Numbered from the stretch's first letter, positions 16,788 through 26,883 are shown. The stretch: 64,000 bases of DNA from Streptomyces sp. B21-105 (GCF_036898465.1 NZ_JARUMJ010000001.1:8866001-8930000); one strand, 5' to 3'. The notes: generated by a model not told the origin, from the sequence alone. A program made the numbers and translations.

Positions 16788-17927
16788 TCAGTTCTGGGCG
16801 GGGGCGGTCGCCTGCGCGGGAGGGGCGGGCCCGCCCGCGTCCGGACGGTGGGCGACACGGCGGCCACGATCCCGGGGCGGCCGGGTGGGAGGCGGGCCGG
16901 TCGAGGCGCGGAGGATGAGGTCGACCGGTGGCTCGCTCGCCGGCATGGGGTCCGCCTGCGGGTTCTCGATGATGTGCACGAGGCGTTTGATCCCCTCCTG
17001 TGCCACGACGTCGAACGGCTGCCGGATCGTGGTGAGCGGAGGAGCCACGTAGGCCGCGACGGGGATGTCGTCGAAGCCGACCACGCTGACGTCGTCCGGC
17101 ACGCGCCGGCCGGCCTCGGTCAGTGCCCGGATGAGGCCGATGGCCATGTCGTCGTTGGCGGTGAACACCGCGGTCACGCCGGCGTCGGCAGCCAGCCGTC
17201 GGCCGGCCGCGTAACCGGAGGCCGCCGACCAGTCGCCTTCGATGACGGGCGGCACCACCCTGCCGTTCGCGACCAGCGCGGAACGCCAGCCCCGGGCACG
17301 GTCCCGGGCGGCGAACCACCGCTGCGGCCCGGCCAGATGATGGACCGTCACATGCCCCAGGTCCAGCAGGTGTTCGGTGGCCGTCCGCGCCATGACGTCG
17401 GCGCCGACACCGGCCACCAGCGACCTCGGCGCCGAGAACGGCGGCGCGCCGAGGACGAGGACGGGTACGTCCACGTCGAAGCGGGCCGCGAGATCTCCGT
17501 CCCGCCCGTCGTCGATCGGCTCGGAGATGACGATGCCGTCCACGCCCTGGTCGAGGAGTGAATGGACGGCGGGGGCGACGCCCGCGGGGTCGCCCTCCAT
17601 GGTGTTGACCACGCGCAGGGCGTAGCCCGTGTCCCGAACGGCGCGCTCCACGCCCATGATCAGCGAGGCGGGTCCGTACAGGGCGGTTCCCAGTGTCACG
17701 ACGCCGATCGACCGGGTCCGTCCGGAGGCGAGTGCCCGGGCGGCGTTGTTCAGCCGGTAGCCGAGTTCGTCGGCGGCCTCGAGGACGCGTCGGCGCACAT
17801 CGGCGGAGACGTACGGCTCGTCGTTGAAGACCCGGGACACCGTCTTCTGCGAGACGCCCGCGACCCGGGCCACGTCCACACTGCGCGGTGCGCCGGAACT
17901 GCCGGCCCGTCTTGCCCCTCGCGTCAT
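16788..17927 (-). CDS. LacI-family transcriptional regulator
   Basis: The 379-residue protein begins with a LacI helix-turn-helix (VDVARVAGVSQKTVSRVFNDEPYVS). The hinge helix is LNNAARALASGRT and a periplasmic-binding-protein-like effector domain follows (SIGVVTLG..., FTANDDMAIGLIRALTEAGRRVPDDVSVVGFDDIP). A long Pro/Arg-rich C-terminal tail extends it beyond the usual 330-350 residues. ATG 17927 has a GGGAG site six bases upstream. It lies just upstream of the GH42/transporter operon on the same strand, so it most likely represses that operon until a sugar inducer binds. Confidence 0.9.
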   Translation of the reverse strand: MTRGARRAGSSGAPRSVDVARVAGVSQKTVSRVFNDEPYVSADVRRRVLEAADELGYRLNNAARALASGRTRSIGVVTLGTALYGPASLIMGVERAVRDTGYALRVVNTMEGDPAGVAPAVHSLLDQGVDGIVISEPIDDGRDGDLAARFDVDVPVLVLGAPPFSAPRSLVAGVGADVMARTATEHLLDLGHVTVHHLAGPQRWFAARDRARGWRSALVANGRVVPPVIEGDWSAASGYAAGRRLAADAGVTAVFTANDDMAIGLIRALTEAGRRVPDDVSVVGFDDIPVAAYVAPPLTTIRQPFDVVAQEGIKRLVHIIENPQADPMPASEPPVDLILRASTGPPPTRPPRDRGRRVAHRPDAGGPAPPAQATAPAQN

Positions 17928-17985
17928 GGCGTCTCCCGGCCGTCGTGATGGTTCCAGCGGCACCGGTGGACGTCTGCCCGGCCGG

Positions 17986-18160
17986 TTCCGTCTGACTGCG
18001 CTGCCATGTCTACGCAGTCAGACGGAAGCCGTCAAGTGTCCGGAATACATTCGTGACGCCCTCGGAACCCGAGGGGCGGGCCCGTCGGGCGTCCTGCGGG
18101 AATAAGCAGGTGCGGGGTCCGTCGCATGTCTTGACGTCCCGCCTCTGACTGCGTAGACAT
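17986..18160. promoter_or_regulatory. Three inverted copies of a TCTGACTGCG element, likely operators upstream of the LacI gene
   Basis: A perfect 15-bp inverted repeat (TTCCGTCTGACTGCG at 17986-18000 and its complement at 18013-18027) has a 12-base spacer. A third copy at 18144-18160 (TCTGACTGCGTAGACAT) is the exact 17-base complement of 18006-18022. Each unit contains an imperfect palindrome GACTGCGTAGAC. The sites sit 60-235 bases upstream of the LacI start and downstream of the GntR gene. They could bind either regulator. Confidence 0.6.
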
Positions 18161-18255
18161 ATCCGGGAAGAGAGTGGCCGGAATGCGGTGGCGCGCCCCG
18201 AGTCCGGCGTGCCGAGCCTTGTGCCGCGCGTGCCCATGGCGTTGCCGGGAAGCTC

Positions 18256-19149
18256 TCAAAGGGTCGGTGTCACTCCCGTGCGCCCGGGGTGCGAGCCGGA
18301 GACCGATCCGGCCGCCGGTGCCGCCGTACCGGAGACGGCGCCCGGGGTGCGGGCCGGGCCGCCGCCGGGACCGGGCGGGGCAGGGACCGCACGAGAGGCG
18401 GAGCGGACGGCCTCGGGCATGGCGAAAGAGTCGGAAGAGCCGGAAGGGCCGGGCGCCGGCGGTTCGTCCGAGGCGTCGGTCAGGCTGGCGGCCAGCCACT
18501 GCTCGACGGCGGTGATGTGGACGGTCGCGGCGGAGGCGGCGAGCAGGGCGTCGCGTGACGTGAGCGCGGCGAGGATCTGCTCGTGGTCCCGGTGGGCGTG
18601 GTCCAGGGCGTGCCGGGTCCGGCTGCCGCGGACGATCCGGACCCGCTGGGTGCGGGTGGAGACCACCTGCAGCAGCGTCGAGAGGACGGGGTTGCCGACG
18701 GCTTCGACGATCCTGAGGTGGAAGGCCGTGTCGTGCGCGACGAACTCCTCCACGGTGGCGACGCTCCGGGACCGGTCGAGGATGCCCCGCAGCTCCAGGA
18801 GGTCGTCCGGCGTCAGCAGCGCGGCGGCCAGTCCCGTCGCCTGCGGTTCGAGCAGTCGGCGCACCTGGAGCAGCTGCAGAGCCGCGTGGCCCTGGGAGAC
18901 GTCGGCGGCGAAGGACAGGGTCTCCAGCAGGAGATGGGGCTCCAGGCTGGAGACGTAGGTGCCGTCGCCCTGACGCGTGATCAGGATCCGCATGGCGGCC
19001 AGCGCCCGGACGGCCTCGCGCAGCGAGCTCCGGGACAGTCCGAGCTGTTCGGCGAGCATCTCCTCCTTCGGCAGCCGGGAACCGGGCGCGAGCTCGCCGG
19101 CGACGATCATCGCCTTGATCTTGTCGATCGCGTCGTCCGTCAGTGCCAC
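18256..19149 (-). CDS. GntR/FadR-family (FCD domain) regulator
   Basis: The 297-residue protein has an N-terminal winged helix (GSRLPKEEMLAEQLGLSRSSLREAVRAL) and an all-helical FCD ligand domain (HDTAFHLRIVEAVGNP, HRDHEQILAAL). The histidines there would bind a metal and a sugar-acid effector. A 65-residue Ser/Pro/Gly-rich tail extends past the usual length of about 235 residues. GTG 19149 follows GGAGAGG. Its position next to the ribose-type importer and the divergent fucose genes suggests it controls those; a pathway acid such as fuconate would be a typical effector. Confidence 0.88.
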   Translation of the reverse strand: MALTDDAIDKIKAMIVAGELAPGSRLPKEEMLAEQLGLSRSSLREAVRALAAMRILITRQGDGTYVSSLEPHLLLETLSFAADVSQGHAALQLLQVRRLLEPQATGLAAALLTPDDLLELRGILDRSRSVATVEEFVAHDTAFHLRIVEAVGNPVLSTLLQVVSTRTQRVRIVRGSRTRHALDHAHRDHEQILAALTSRDALLAASAATVHITAVEQWLAASLTDASDEPPAPGPSGSSDSFAMPEAVRSASRAVPAPPGPGGGPARTPGAVSGTAAPAAGSVSGSHPGRTGVTPTL

Positions 19150-19185
19150 GAGCGGGCCTCTCCGTGCTGGGGGGTGTGTGGTGCG

Positions 19186-19224
19186 GCGGCTCTGCCGGGC
19201 GCGGCACGGCGCCGGCAGAGCCGC
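19186..19224 (-). terminator. Hairpin terminator after the importer permease gene
   Basis: GCGGCTCTGCCGG (19186-19198) pairs with CCGGCAGAGCCGC (19212-19224). The loop can pair further with one bulge. It lies 13 bases past the permease stop and upstream of the GntR gene. Confidence 0.75.
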
Positions 19225-19237
19225 GGGTGGGAGGCGG

Positions 19238-20281
19238 TTACTCCTGCTTCTCGCCGGAGGCGAAGCGCGAGATGATCAAGGCGACGATGATGATGGCGCC
19301 GTTGAGGAACTGGTTCCACAGCGGCGGCACGCCCGCCAGCGTCATGACGTTCACGACCAGCTGCAGGGTGAGGACGCCGGTGAGGGCACCGAAGACGGAA
19401 CCCTTGCCGCCGTTGAGGCTGACCCCGCCGATCACCGTCGCGGCGAAGACCTGGAAGATCCAGCCGCTGCCCTGGGTGGCGGAGATGGAGCCGTAGTGGC
19501 CGCTGTAGAGGATGCCGGCGAACGCGGCGAGGACGCTGCCGAGGATGAGGACGATCCACACGATGCGGTCGACGCGGATGCCCGCGGTGCGGGCGGCCTC
19601 CGCGTTGCCGCCGATCGCGTACAGCGCCCTGCCGTGACGCAGCCAGGCCAGTGCGCTGCCCCCGACGGCGAAGAGCAGCGCGCACACCCAGATGGCGGCG
19701 GGCATGCCCAGCCAGGACGCCTTGCCCAGGTAGGTGAAGGACGAGGGCAGCTCGACGATGGACTGGCCCTCGGAGAGAGCGACCTGCAGACCGCGGAGCA
19801 TGGTCAGCGCGCCGAGTGTGACGATGAAGCCGTTGAGGCGCAGCTTGAGGATGAGGAAGCCGTTGACGGCGCCGATCAGCGCGCCGACCAGCAGGCAGAG
19901 CGGGACGGCAGTCCACTCGGGAAGCAGGCCGAGTCCGTTGAACCGGCCGCCGCTGGAGGGCAGTACGAGCCAGACGGCGATGACGGGAGCCACGCCGATG
20001 GTGGACTCCAGCGACAGGTCCATCCGTCCGGCGATCAGGATGAACGTCGTGGCGAGCACCAGCAGACTCAGCTCGGTGGACTGCTGAGCCACACCGATCA
20101 GGTTGTCGGCGGTGAGGAAGGCCGGCGAGACGATGAACCCGATCAGGCCCAGGACGAGGATGGCCGGAACCAGGGACAGCTCACGGAAGCGTCCGAGGTC
20201 GACCCGGCGGCGGACGGTGTCGTCGGCGGCCGGCCCCGCCTTGCTCGCGGTGGGCTCGGTGAGATCTGTGGTGGCGGACAT
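19238..20281 (-). CDS. Ribose-type sugar ABC transporter permease (RbsC family)
   Basis: The 347-residue protein has eight to ten hydrophobic helices. The RbsC-type signature is GRMDLSLESTIG, with LRLNGFIVTLGALTMLRGL and AATVIGGVSLNGGKGSVFGALTG further on. It forms the membrane channel with the ATPase encoded two bases upstream and the binding protein before that. The substrate is probably L-fucose or a related deoxy-sugar, inferred from the divergent catabolic operon. Confidence 0.9.
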   Translation of the reverse strand: MSATTDLTEPTASKAGPAADDTVRRRVDLGRFRELSLVPAILVLGLIGFIVSPAFLTADNLIGVAQQSTELSLLVLATTFILIAGRMDLSLESTIGVAPVIAVWLVLPSSGGRFNGLGLLPEWTAVPLCLLVGALIGAVNGFLILKLRLNGFIVTLGALTMLRGLQVALSEGQSIVELPSSFTYLGKASWLGMPAAIWVCALLFAVGGSALAWLRHGRALYAIGGNAEAARTAGIRVDRIVWIVLILGSVLAAFAGILYSGHYGSISATQGSGWIFQVFAATVIGGVSLNGGKGSVFGALTGVLTLQLVVNVMTLAGVPPLWNQFLNGAIIIVALIISRFASGEKQE

Positions 20282-20283
20282 GA

Positions 20284-21885
20284 CTACCTTCCGTGCTCGT
20301 CTGCGCCGGATGAGGCGGACAGGGGTGACGCGATGGTGTGGGCCGTGTCGCCAGAGACGCCCTCGATGGCGGCGACGAGGTCCTCGTCCCGCCAGCCGCG
20401 GTCGAACTCGGCGACGACCCGCCCGTGGAACATGACGAGGACCCGGTCACAGACCTTGAGGTCGTCCAGCTCGTCGGAGACGATCAGCGCGGCCTTGTCG
20501 TCGTCCGCGACCTGCCGGATCCTGCCGAGCAGGAACTCCTTGGACTTGACGTCCACGCCGTTGGTGGGCCGGATGGCCACCAGGACGTCGGGGACGGTGG
20601 CCAGGGCGCGCGCGACGACGACCTTCTGCTGGTTGCCGCCGGAGAGGGCGGAGACCGGGGTGGCGGCTCCGGGGGTCTTGATGTCGAGGTCGCGGATCAT
20701 GTTCCGGGCGAACGCCCTGGTCCGGGCGGGCAGCACCGTGCCGAACGGGCCGAGCTGGTCGGTGACGGTCAGGGTGGCGTTCTCCGCCACGCTGCGGTTG
20801 CCGACCAGTCCCTGGAGGTGGCGGTCCTCGGGGACGAAGCCGACCCCGGCGGCGAGCGCGGACGGCACGCTGCCGGTGCGCACGGCCCTGTCGCGGACCG
20901 AGATCCGGCCCGCCCTGGCCCGGTGCAGCCCGGCGATCGCCTCGCCGACCTGCACATTGCCGCTGGCCGTCGCGCCGGCGAGGCCGACGACCTCGCCGGC
21001 GCGGACCGCGAAGGAGATGTCCTCGCAGGCGCCGGGCAGCGTCAGCGCGTCCAGCGTCAGCAGTTGTGCGGCGCCCGCCCGCGCGACCGGGGGCCGGCCC
21101 GCGGCGCCGACCACGGCGGCGGACTCGCCGGTCATGGCCTCCACCAGGGCCTGGTGCCCGAGCTCCGCGACGGGCGCGGTGAGGATGTGGGCCGCGTCGC
21201 GGTAGACGGTGACGGTGCTGCAGAGGTCGTACACCTCTTGCAGGTGGTGCGAGATGAACAGGAACGCGACGCCCTGGGCCTGGAGGTCCCGCAGCTTGTC
21301 GAACAGCCGCTCGATGCCGCGGGCGTCGAGCTTGGCGGTCGGCTCGTCGAGGATGATGAAGCGCGCGCCGAAGGACAGGGCCCGGGCGATCTCGACGAAC
21401 TGACGCTGCTCGACGGTGAGGTCCCTGGCCCGCGCGGTGGGGTCGACGGCCACGCCGTACTCGGCGAGCAGTTCCTCGGCCCGCCGGCGCAGCTGCTTCC
21501 AGCGGATGGGCCGGACCGCGCCGCCGCTCTGCCGGTTCAGGAAGAGGTTCTCCGCGACCGTCAGCTCACCGATGATCGTGGATCGCTGGTAGACGCAGGC
21601 GACGCGGGAGCGCCAGGCGTCGATGTCGCCGACGGCGGGGGCGGGCTCGCCGGTAAAGCGCAGCGTCCCGGTGTCGGACTGCTGGAGGCCGGTGAGGATC
21701 GACACGAGCGTCGACTTGCCGGCGCCGTTGCGTCCGACCAGGGCGTGCGACTCGCCCGGGGCGACGGCGATACGGGCGTCGCGCAGCGCGACGGTCGCGC
21801 CGAATCGTTTGCTGATGCCGGTCGCCTCGGCCACCGGGGCCGGGGTGCCGGGGCCGGCCGCAGGCGCGGTCGCGGTGTCCGCCAT
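20284..21885 (-). CDS. Sugar ABC transporter ATPase with two nucleotide-binding domains (RbsA family)
   Basis: The 533-residue cytoplasmic ATPase has two fused domains. The first has a canonical Walker A (GRNGAGKST) and Walker B (FIILDEPTAKLD) but a degenerate signature (LTVEQRQFVEIARAL). The second has a degenerate Walker A (GLAGATASGN) and Walker B (VLVAIRPTNGVD) but an intact LSGGNQQKV signature. This complementary pattern is normal for RbsA/MglA proteins. ATG 21885 is preceded by AAGGACGG. The stop lies two bases from the permease start. Confidence 0.92.
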   Translation of the reverse strand: MADTATAPAAGPGTPAPVAEATGISKRFGATVALRDARIAVAPGESHALVGRNGAGKSTLVSILTGLQQSDTGTLRFTGEPAPAVGDIDAWRSRVACVYQRSTIIGELTVAENLFLNRQSGGAVRPIRWKQLRRRAEELLAEYGVAVDPTARARDLTVEQRQFVEIARALSFGARFIILDEPTAKLDARGIERLFDKLRDLQAQGVAFLFISHHLQEVYDLCSTVTVYRDAAHILTAPVAELGHQALVEAMTGESAAVVGAAGRPPVARAGAAQLLTLDALTLPGACEDISFAVRAGEVVGLAGATASGNVQVGEAIAGLHRARAGRISVRDRAVRTGSVPSALAAGVGFVPEDRHLQGLVGNRSVAENATLTVTDQLGPFGTVLPARTRAFARNMIRDLDIKTPGAATPVSALSGGNQQKVVVARALATVPDVLVAIRPTNGVDVKSKEFLLGRIRQVADDDKAALIVSDELDDLKVCDRVLVMFHGRVVAEFDRGWRDEDLVAAIEGVSGDTAHTIASPLSASSGADEHGR

Positions 21886-22009
21886 GGTGGATACCGTCCT
21901 TCGGGTACGGGGGCTGGGGCTGGACCGGGGGCGGGTGGGCACCCCGGCCGGAGGGAGGGCGTCGGGCGTCGTCCGTCCCCCCGGCGCGGCGTGCTGGGAC
22001 TGCCGGTCG

Positions 22010-23059
22010 TCAGCCGACGTTGTTGCCCCACAGGGTCTTGTCGTCCACGTTGTCCTTGGTGACCAGCGGCGCCGGCAGCTGGTCCTCGAGGCCGTTGGGG
22101 ATCTTGATGATCGTGGAGTCGTGGTCGGTGGCGCCCGGCTCGAAGGTCTTGCCCTCGGCCGCGGCCTCGGCGTAGTACAGCGCGTACTTGGCGTAGAGGT
22201 CCGCGGGCTGGGAGACGGTGGCGTCGATCTGGCCCTTGCGGATGGCGTCGAACTCCTGCGGGATGCCGTCGTTGGAGACGATGGAGATGTGGCCCTTCTG
22301 GCCGGCCGGCTTGAGCAGGCCCTTCTGCTCCAGCAGGGCCAGCGTCGGCTGCAGGAAGACACCGCCGGCCTGCATGTAGACGCCGTTCAGGTCGGGGTGC
22401 TGGGCGAGCAGGCTCTGCAGCTTGGCGGAGGCCACGTCGCCCTTCCAGTCGGTGGGCAGCTCGAACACCTTGATCTTCGGGAACTTCGTCTTCATGCACT
22501 CCGCAAACGCCTCGGAGCGGTCGCGCCCGTTGATCGAGTCCAGGGCCCCCTGGAGTTCGGCGACCTTGCCCGTGCCGCCCAGCTGCTTGCCGAGGAACTC
22601 GCAGGCCTTGGTGCCGTACGCACGGTTGTCCGCGCGGACGACCATGTAGACGTCGCCCTTGTCGGGTCTGGTGTCGACGCTGACCACGGGGATCTTCTTC
22701 GACGCGAGGGTGTCGAGGGTGGAGGCGATGGCGCCGGTGTCCTGGGGGGCCATGACGATGGCCTTGGCGCCGGTGTTCTGGAACACCTGGACGTTGGCGA
22801 CCAGCTTGGTGACGTCGTTCTGCGAGTTGCTGAGCGGCAGGGCGTTGAGGCCGCCCGTCTTGATGTCGCCCTTGACGTACTGCGCGTAGGAGTTCCAGAA
22901 GTCGGAGTCGGAGCGCGGCAGGTCGATGCCGAGGGCGGGCTTGTCACCGCCCGCGGCCGTCGAGCCGGTGCTCTCGCGATTGCACGCGGTGGCGAGGGCC
23001 AGGACCGCGACGACGGCGGTGACGGCTGCGGCGGTGGAACGGGTGTGAGCGAGCTTCAT
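22010..23059 (-). CDS. Ribose-type sugar-binding lipoprotein (RbsB family)
   Basis: The 349-residue product has a signal peptide with lipobox LATAC (C26). It is a type I periplasmic-binding fold (DFWNSYAQYVKGDIKTGG, AIVMAPQDTGAIASTLDTLASKKIPVVSVDTRPD, ISIVSNDGIPQEFDAIRKGQIDATVSQ). It is the first gene of the importer operon, followed by the ATPase and permease. Its promoter lies in the long divergent region shared with the fucose catabolic operon. Confidence 0.9.
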   Translation of the reverse strand: MKLAHTRSTAAAVTAVVAVLALATACNRESTGSTAAGGDKPALGIDLPRSDSDFWNSYAQYVKGDIKTGGLNALPLSNSQNDVTKLVANVQVFQNTGAKAIVMAPQDTGAIASTLDTLASKKIPVVSVDTRPDKGDVYMVVRADNRAYGTKACEFLGKQLGGTGKVAELQGALDSINGRDRSEAFAECMKTKFPKIKVFELPTDWKGDVASAKLQSLLAQHPDLNGVYMQAGGVFLQPTLALLEQKGLLKPAGQKGHISIVSNDGIPQEFDAIRKGQIDATVSQPADLYAKYALYYAEAAAEGKTFEPGATDHDSTIIKIPNGLEDQLPAPLVTKDNVDDKTLWGNNVG

Positions 23060-23927
23060 GGCCGTGTTATCTCCTTAGCCAGGGGCACAGGGCCGCAGGG
23101 CGACGGTGGGAAGGGGAGGCGTACCCGCCTGTCGGGAGGGGGCGGAGCCGCCGGCCGGGCACGTGCCGGTCCGGTGCCGAATGCGCGGATCGTGCCCGAG
23201 GAGAAGGGGATGAGGGTCAGCCGGTGACCGAGAGGGTGGCAGCGGGACGGCCACACGGGTGCGGCCCGAACGGCGCACCGATCGATGCGAACCATTCCTC
23301 CGATGTATCTCGGACGACCAGGACGTTACGACGACGTTGCCGGGATGCACAAGAGTCCACGGTCGACGATTTGCGCCGGATCGTGCCGCGAGCCGCCCAG
23401 GCGGTGCTCCGGCTCCCGGGATTGCTGGTCGTCATGCCTTTCGACCTGGGATTTCAAGGACGCGCAGGCTTCGGGCGATGGGTTGCCGTGGGCTCACGAT
23501 TCGGCAACGACGTCGCCGGAAGGCGGCTTCGGAGTGGAGGGAGCCGCCCCGGAGCCGGTGCCCCTCTTCGGGGCAATCGGTGGCATGTCTGCTCATCTCG
23601 CTCTCGTCCCGCCGTCATCGAGGCGGATCTTCGAGCGCGCGGCACGGGATTCATCGGAGGGTGGGACGTGTGACGCCCCTCACGCCGGGGCATCACCATG
23701 GCCGAGCGGGCCCGGAGGGCACCGCTCCGACTAGGGCGCAGAAATACATCCGAGGAATCCATTGTCAGCTGCGGATTCGGCATCTATGGTCACTCTGCCG
23801 CCATACATCCGATGACTGCTTGCACGGATGAGTGAGTACCGCGGAACGGTCCATGCCCGGACGACCCGACGTCCCCGGCCCACGGCCGTCCCACACACGA
23901 AACCCGCATGGCAGAGGAGTTGCCCCA
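23060..23927. promoter_or_regulatory. Divergent control region with three ATACATC(C/G)GA motifs
   Basis: This 868-base region has no convincing gene; the frames within it are Arg-rich. It carries a repeated motif. On the minus strand at 23294-23308 it reads ATACATCGGAGGAAT. On the plus strand at 23744-23758 it reads ATACATCCGAGGAAT, differing at one base in 15. A third, partial copy is at 23803-23817 (ATACATCCGATGACT). The first faces the importer operon and the other two face the hydrolase gene at 23928. They are good candidates for the operator of the nearby GntR-family regulator. Confidence 0.6.
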
Positions 23928-24779
23928 GTGAAACTGCTTCGAGTCGGCGCCCCCGGACAGGAGCGCCCCGCCGTCCGCACCGACGACGGCCGGCTGCTGG
24001 ACCTGTCGTCCGTGACGCCGGACATCGACGGCCCCTTCCTGGCCTCGGGCGGAGTCGACCGGGCCCGCGCCGCCGTCACGGCGGGAGAACTGCCCGAGCT
24101 CGACGCGGAGACCTTGCGCGTCGGGGCTCCCGTCACCCGCCCCGGCAAGATCGTCTGCGTCGGTCTGAACTACCGCGACCACGCCGCCGAGACCGGTGCG
24201 GCGATCCCCCCGCGCCCGGTGGTCTTCATGAAGGACCCCGGCACGGTGGTCGGCCCGTACGACGAGGTGCTGATCCCCCGGGGCTCCGTGAAGACCGACT
24301 GGGAGGTCGAACTCGCGGTCGTCATCGGACGCCGGGCCCGCTACCTCGACGGCCCCGGCGCCGCGCGGTCCGTGATCGCGGGATACGCCGTCAGCCACGA
24401 CGTCTCCGAGCGCGAGTTCCAGCTCGACTACTCGTCCCAGTGGGACCTCGGCAAGTCCTGCGAGACCTTCAACCCGCTCGGCCCCTGGCTCGTCACCGCC
24501 GACGAGGTCGGCGACCCGCAGAACCTCGGCCTGCACCTGAGCGTCAACGGCGTGAAGCGGCAACAGGGCCGTACCGCAGACATGATCTTCGCGGTCGACC
24601 ACCTCGTGGCCTACCTGAGCCAGTACATGGTCCTGGAACCGGGCGACGTGATCAACACCGGTACCCCCGCGGGCGTCGCGCTGGGACTCCCCGGCACTCC
24701 CTACCTGCGTCCCGGCGACACCGTCGAGCTCGCCATCGACGGCCTCGGCGGCCAGCGCCAGACCTTCGCCCAAGCGTGA
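23928..24779 (+). CDS. Fumarylacetoacetate-hydrolase family protein, likely 2,4-diketo-3-deoxy-L-fuconate hydrolase
   Basis: The 283-residue enzyme has the FAH signature region ([32 protein letters not shown]). Metal-binding acids lie in [10 protein letters not shown] and [13 protein letters not shown], and the family ending is [13 protein letters not shown]. In the non-phosphorylative fucose route, FAH members split 2,4-diketo-3-deoxy-L-fuconate into pyruvate and L-lactate. GTG 23928 is chosen because GAGGAG lies eight bases upstream; the longer frame to 23832 lacks a site. The dehydratase gene follows after 11 bases. Confidence 0.85.
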   Translation: MKLLRVGAPGQERPAVRTDDGRLLDLSSVTPDIDGPFLASGGVDRARAAVTAGELPELDAETLRVGAPVTRPGKIVCVGLNYRDHAAETGAAIPPRPVVFMKDPGTVVGPYDEVLIPRGSVKTDWEVELAVVIGRRARYLDGPGAARSVIAGYAVSHDVSEREFQLDYSSQWDLGKSCETFNPLGPWLVTADEVGDPQNLGLHLSVNGVKRQQGRTADMIFAVDHLVAYLSQYMVLEPGDVINTGTPAGVALGLPGTPYLRPGDTVELAIDGLGGQRQTFAQA

Positions 24780-24790
24780 GAGGCACCACC

Positions 24791-26128
24791 TTGACTGCAA
24801 CCTGCTCCCGGATCACCGCGGTCGACACCTACGACGTCCGCTTCCCCACCTCGCGGGAACTCGACGGCTCCGACGCGATGAACCCGGATCCCGACTACTC
24901 CGCCGCCTATGTCGTCCTGCGCACCGACGCCCGTGACGGACACGAGGGCCACGGCTTCACCTTCACCATCGGACGCGGCAACGACGTCCAGGTCGCCGCG
25001 ATCGGAGCGCTGAGACCCCACCTGGTCGGGCGCTCCGTCGAGGAACTGTGCGCCGACCCGGGCTCGCTCAGCCGCGACCTGATCGGCGACAGCCAGCTGC
25101 GCTGGCTCGGCCCCGAGAAGGGCGTGATGCACATGGCGATCGGCGCCGTGCTCAACGCCGTGTGGGACCTCGCCGCCAAGCGGGAGGACAAGCCGCTGTG
25201 GCAGCTGCTCGCCCACGCCGACCCCGAATGGCTGGTCTCCCAGGTCGACTTCCGCTACATCGCCGACGCCCTCACCCCCGAGGACGCCCTGAGCCTGCTG
25301 CGCGAGGGCCGCACCGGCATCGCGGAGCGGGAGGCGATGCTGCGCGAGACCGGCTACCCGGGCTACACCACCTCCCCGGGCTGGCTCGGCTACTCCGACG
25401 ACAAGCTCACCCGGCTGGCCAAGCAGGCCGTCGCCGACGGCTTCACCCAGATCAAGCTGAAGGTCGGCGCGGACCTGGACGACGACATCCGCCGCCTGCG
25501 CACCGCGCGTGCCGCCGTCGGCGACGGGATCCGCATCGCCATCGACGCCAACCAGCGGTGGAACGTGGACGAGGCGATCGAGTGGACCAACGCGCTCGCC
25601 GAGTTCGACCCGTACTGGATCGAGGAGCCCACCAGCCCGGACGACGTCCTCGGCCACGCCTCCGTGCGCCGCGCGGTCGCCCCCGTGAAGGTCGCCACCG
25701 GCGAGCACGTGCAGAACCGCATCGTCTTCAAGCAGCTCCTCCAGGCCGGCGCCATCGACGTCCTCCAGATCGACGCCGCCCGGGTCGGCGGAGTCAACGA
25801 GAACCTCGCGATCCTGCTGCTCGCCGCCAAGTTCGGGGTCCCGGTCTGCCCGCACGCCGGCGGGGTCGGCCTGTGCGAGCTGGTGCAGCACCTGTCGATG
25901 TTCGACTACCTGGCGCTGTCCGGCACGACCGAGAACCGCGTCATCGAGTTCGTCGACCACCTTCACGAGCACTTCACCGCGCCCGTCGTCATGCGCGACG
26001 GCCACTACCGGGCACCGCTCGCCCCCGGGTTCTCCGCCACCATGCGCGAGGAGTCCATCACCGCGTACCGCTACCCGGACGGCGCCTTCTGGACCGCCGA
26101 CCGCGCTGCTCAGGAAGGAACGGCATGA
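24791..26128 (+). CDS. L-fuconate dehydratase (enolase superfamily)
   Basis: The 445-residue enzyme begins with TTG 24791 behind GAGAGG; a GTG at 24776 overlapping the previous stop is the alternative. The opening [34 protein letters not shown] is characteristic of L-fuconate dehydratases. Active-site features are all visible: catalytic lysines in QIKLKVG, metal ligands in [20 protein letters not shown] and [11 protein letters not shown], and the general acid/base His in [12 protein letters not shown]. It removes water from L-fuconate to give 2-keto-3-deoxy-L-fuconate. Length matches the known enzymes (about 440 residues). Confidence 0.92.
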   Translation: MTATCSRITAVDTYDVRFPTSRELDGSDAMNPDPDYSAAYVVLRTDARDGHEGHGFTFTIGRGNDVQVAAIGALRPHLVGRSVEELCADPGSLSRDLIGDSQLRWLGPEKGVMHMAIGAVLNAVWDLAAKREDKPLWQLLAHADPEWLVSQVDFRYIADALTPEDALSLLREGRTGIAEREAMLRETGYPGYTTSPGWLGYSDDKLTRLAKQAVADGFTQIKLKVGADLDDDIRRLRTARAAVGDGIRIAIDANQRWNVDEAIEWTNALAEFDPYWIEEPTSPDDVLGHASVRRAVAPVKVATGEHVQNRIVFKQLLQAGAIDVLQIDAARVGGVNENLAILLLAAKFGVPVCPHAGGVGLCELVQHLSMFDYLALSGTTENRVIEFVDHLHEHFTAPVVMRDGHYRAPLAPGFSATMREESITAYRYPDGAFWTADRAAQEGTA

Positions 26129-26883
26129 CCGATCTGTCAGGGCTCAGGGCGGTCGTCACCGGAGGCGCGTCCGGCATCGGCCTCGCGACCGCCCGCACGC
26201 TGGCGGCGCGGGGCGCGGCGGTCGCCGTCCTCGACCTCGACCCGGACGGGGTCGGCGAACCGCTGCTCGGCCTCCGGGCCGACGTCACGGACGACGCCTC
26301 GGTGCGCGCCGCCGTGCAGCAGGCCGCCGAGCGGCTCGGCGGCCTGGACATCGTGGTCAACAACGCGGGCATCGGCGCGGTGGGCACCATCGAGGACAAC
26401 CCGGACGACGACTGGCACCGGGTCCTGGACGTCAACGTCCTCGGCATCGTGCGCGTCACCCGCGCCGCCCTGCCGCATCTGCGCCGCTCCGCCCACGCGG
26501 CGGTCGTCAACACCTGCTCGATCGGCGCCACCGCGGGCCTCCCGCAGCGCGCCCTGTACTGCGCCAGCAAGGGCGCGGTCCTCTCGCTCACTCTCGCCAT
26601 GGCCGCCGACCACGTCCGCGAGGGCATCCGCGTCAACTGCGTGAACCCCGGCACGGCCGACACCCCGTGGGTCTCCCGGCTCCTCGACGCCGCCGACGAC
26701 CCCGAGAGCGAGCGCGCCGCCCTCAACGCCCGCCAGCCCATGGGACGCCTGGTCACAGCGGACGAAGTCGCGGCCGCCATCGTCTACCTGGCGAGCCCCG
26801 CTGCGGCCTCCGTCACCGGCACCTCGCTCGCGGTGGACGGCGGCATGCAGGGGCTCCGGATGCGCCCGGCGGACCCGTCGTGA
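26125..26883 (+). CDS. Short-chain dehydrogenase, likely 2-keto-3-deoxy-L-fuconate dehydrogenase
   Basis: The 252-residue SDR has the cofactor motif TGGASGIG, the NNAG motif and the catalytic YCASK with the serine in [10 protein letters not shown]. The acidic residue in VLDLDPDG favours NAD. The ATG overlaps the dehydratase stop (ATGA) and follows AGGAAGGAA. Context between the dehydratase and the aldo/keto reductase suggests it oxidises 2-keto-3-deoxy-L-fuconate, giving the substrate of the FAH-family hydrolase encoded first in the operon. Confidence 0.87.
   Translation: MTDLSGLRAVVTGGASGIGLATARTLAARGAAVAVLDLDPDGVGEPLLGLRADVTDDASVRAAVQQAAERLGGLDIVVNNAGIGAVGTIEDNPDDDWHRVLDVNVLGIVRVTRAALPHLRRSAHAAVVNTCSIGATAGLPQRALYCASKGAVLSLTLAMAADHVREGIRVNCVNPGTADTPWVSRLLDAADDPESERAALNARQPMGRLVTADEVAAAIVYLASPAAASVTGTSLAVDGGMQGLRMRPADPS

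Noticed and set aside
23259..23831. Plus-strand frame in the fucose control region
   Set aside because: It overlaps other equally long frames, is Arg/Ser-rich and lacks a ribosome binding site; the region is better read as control DNA.
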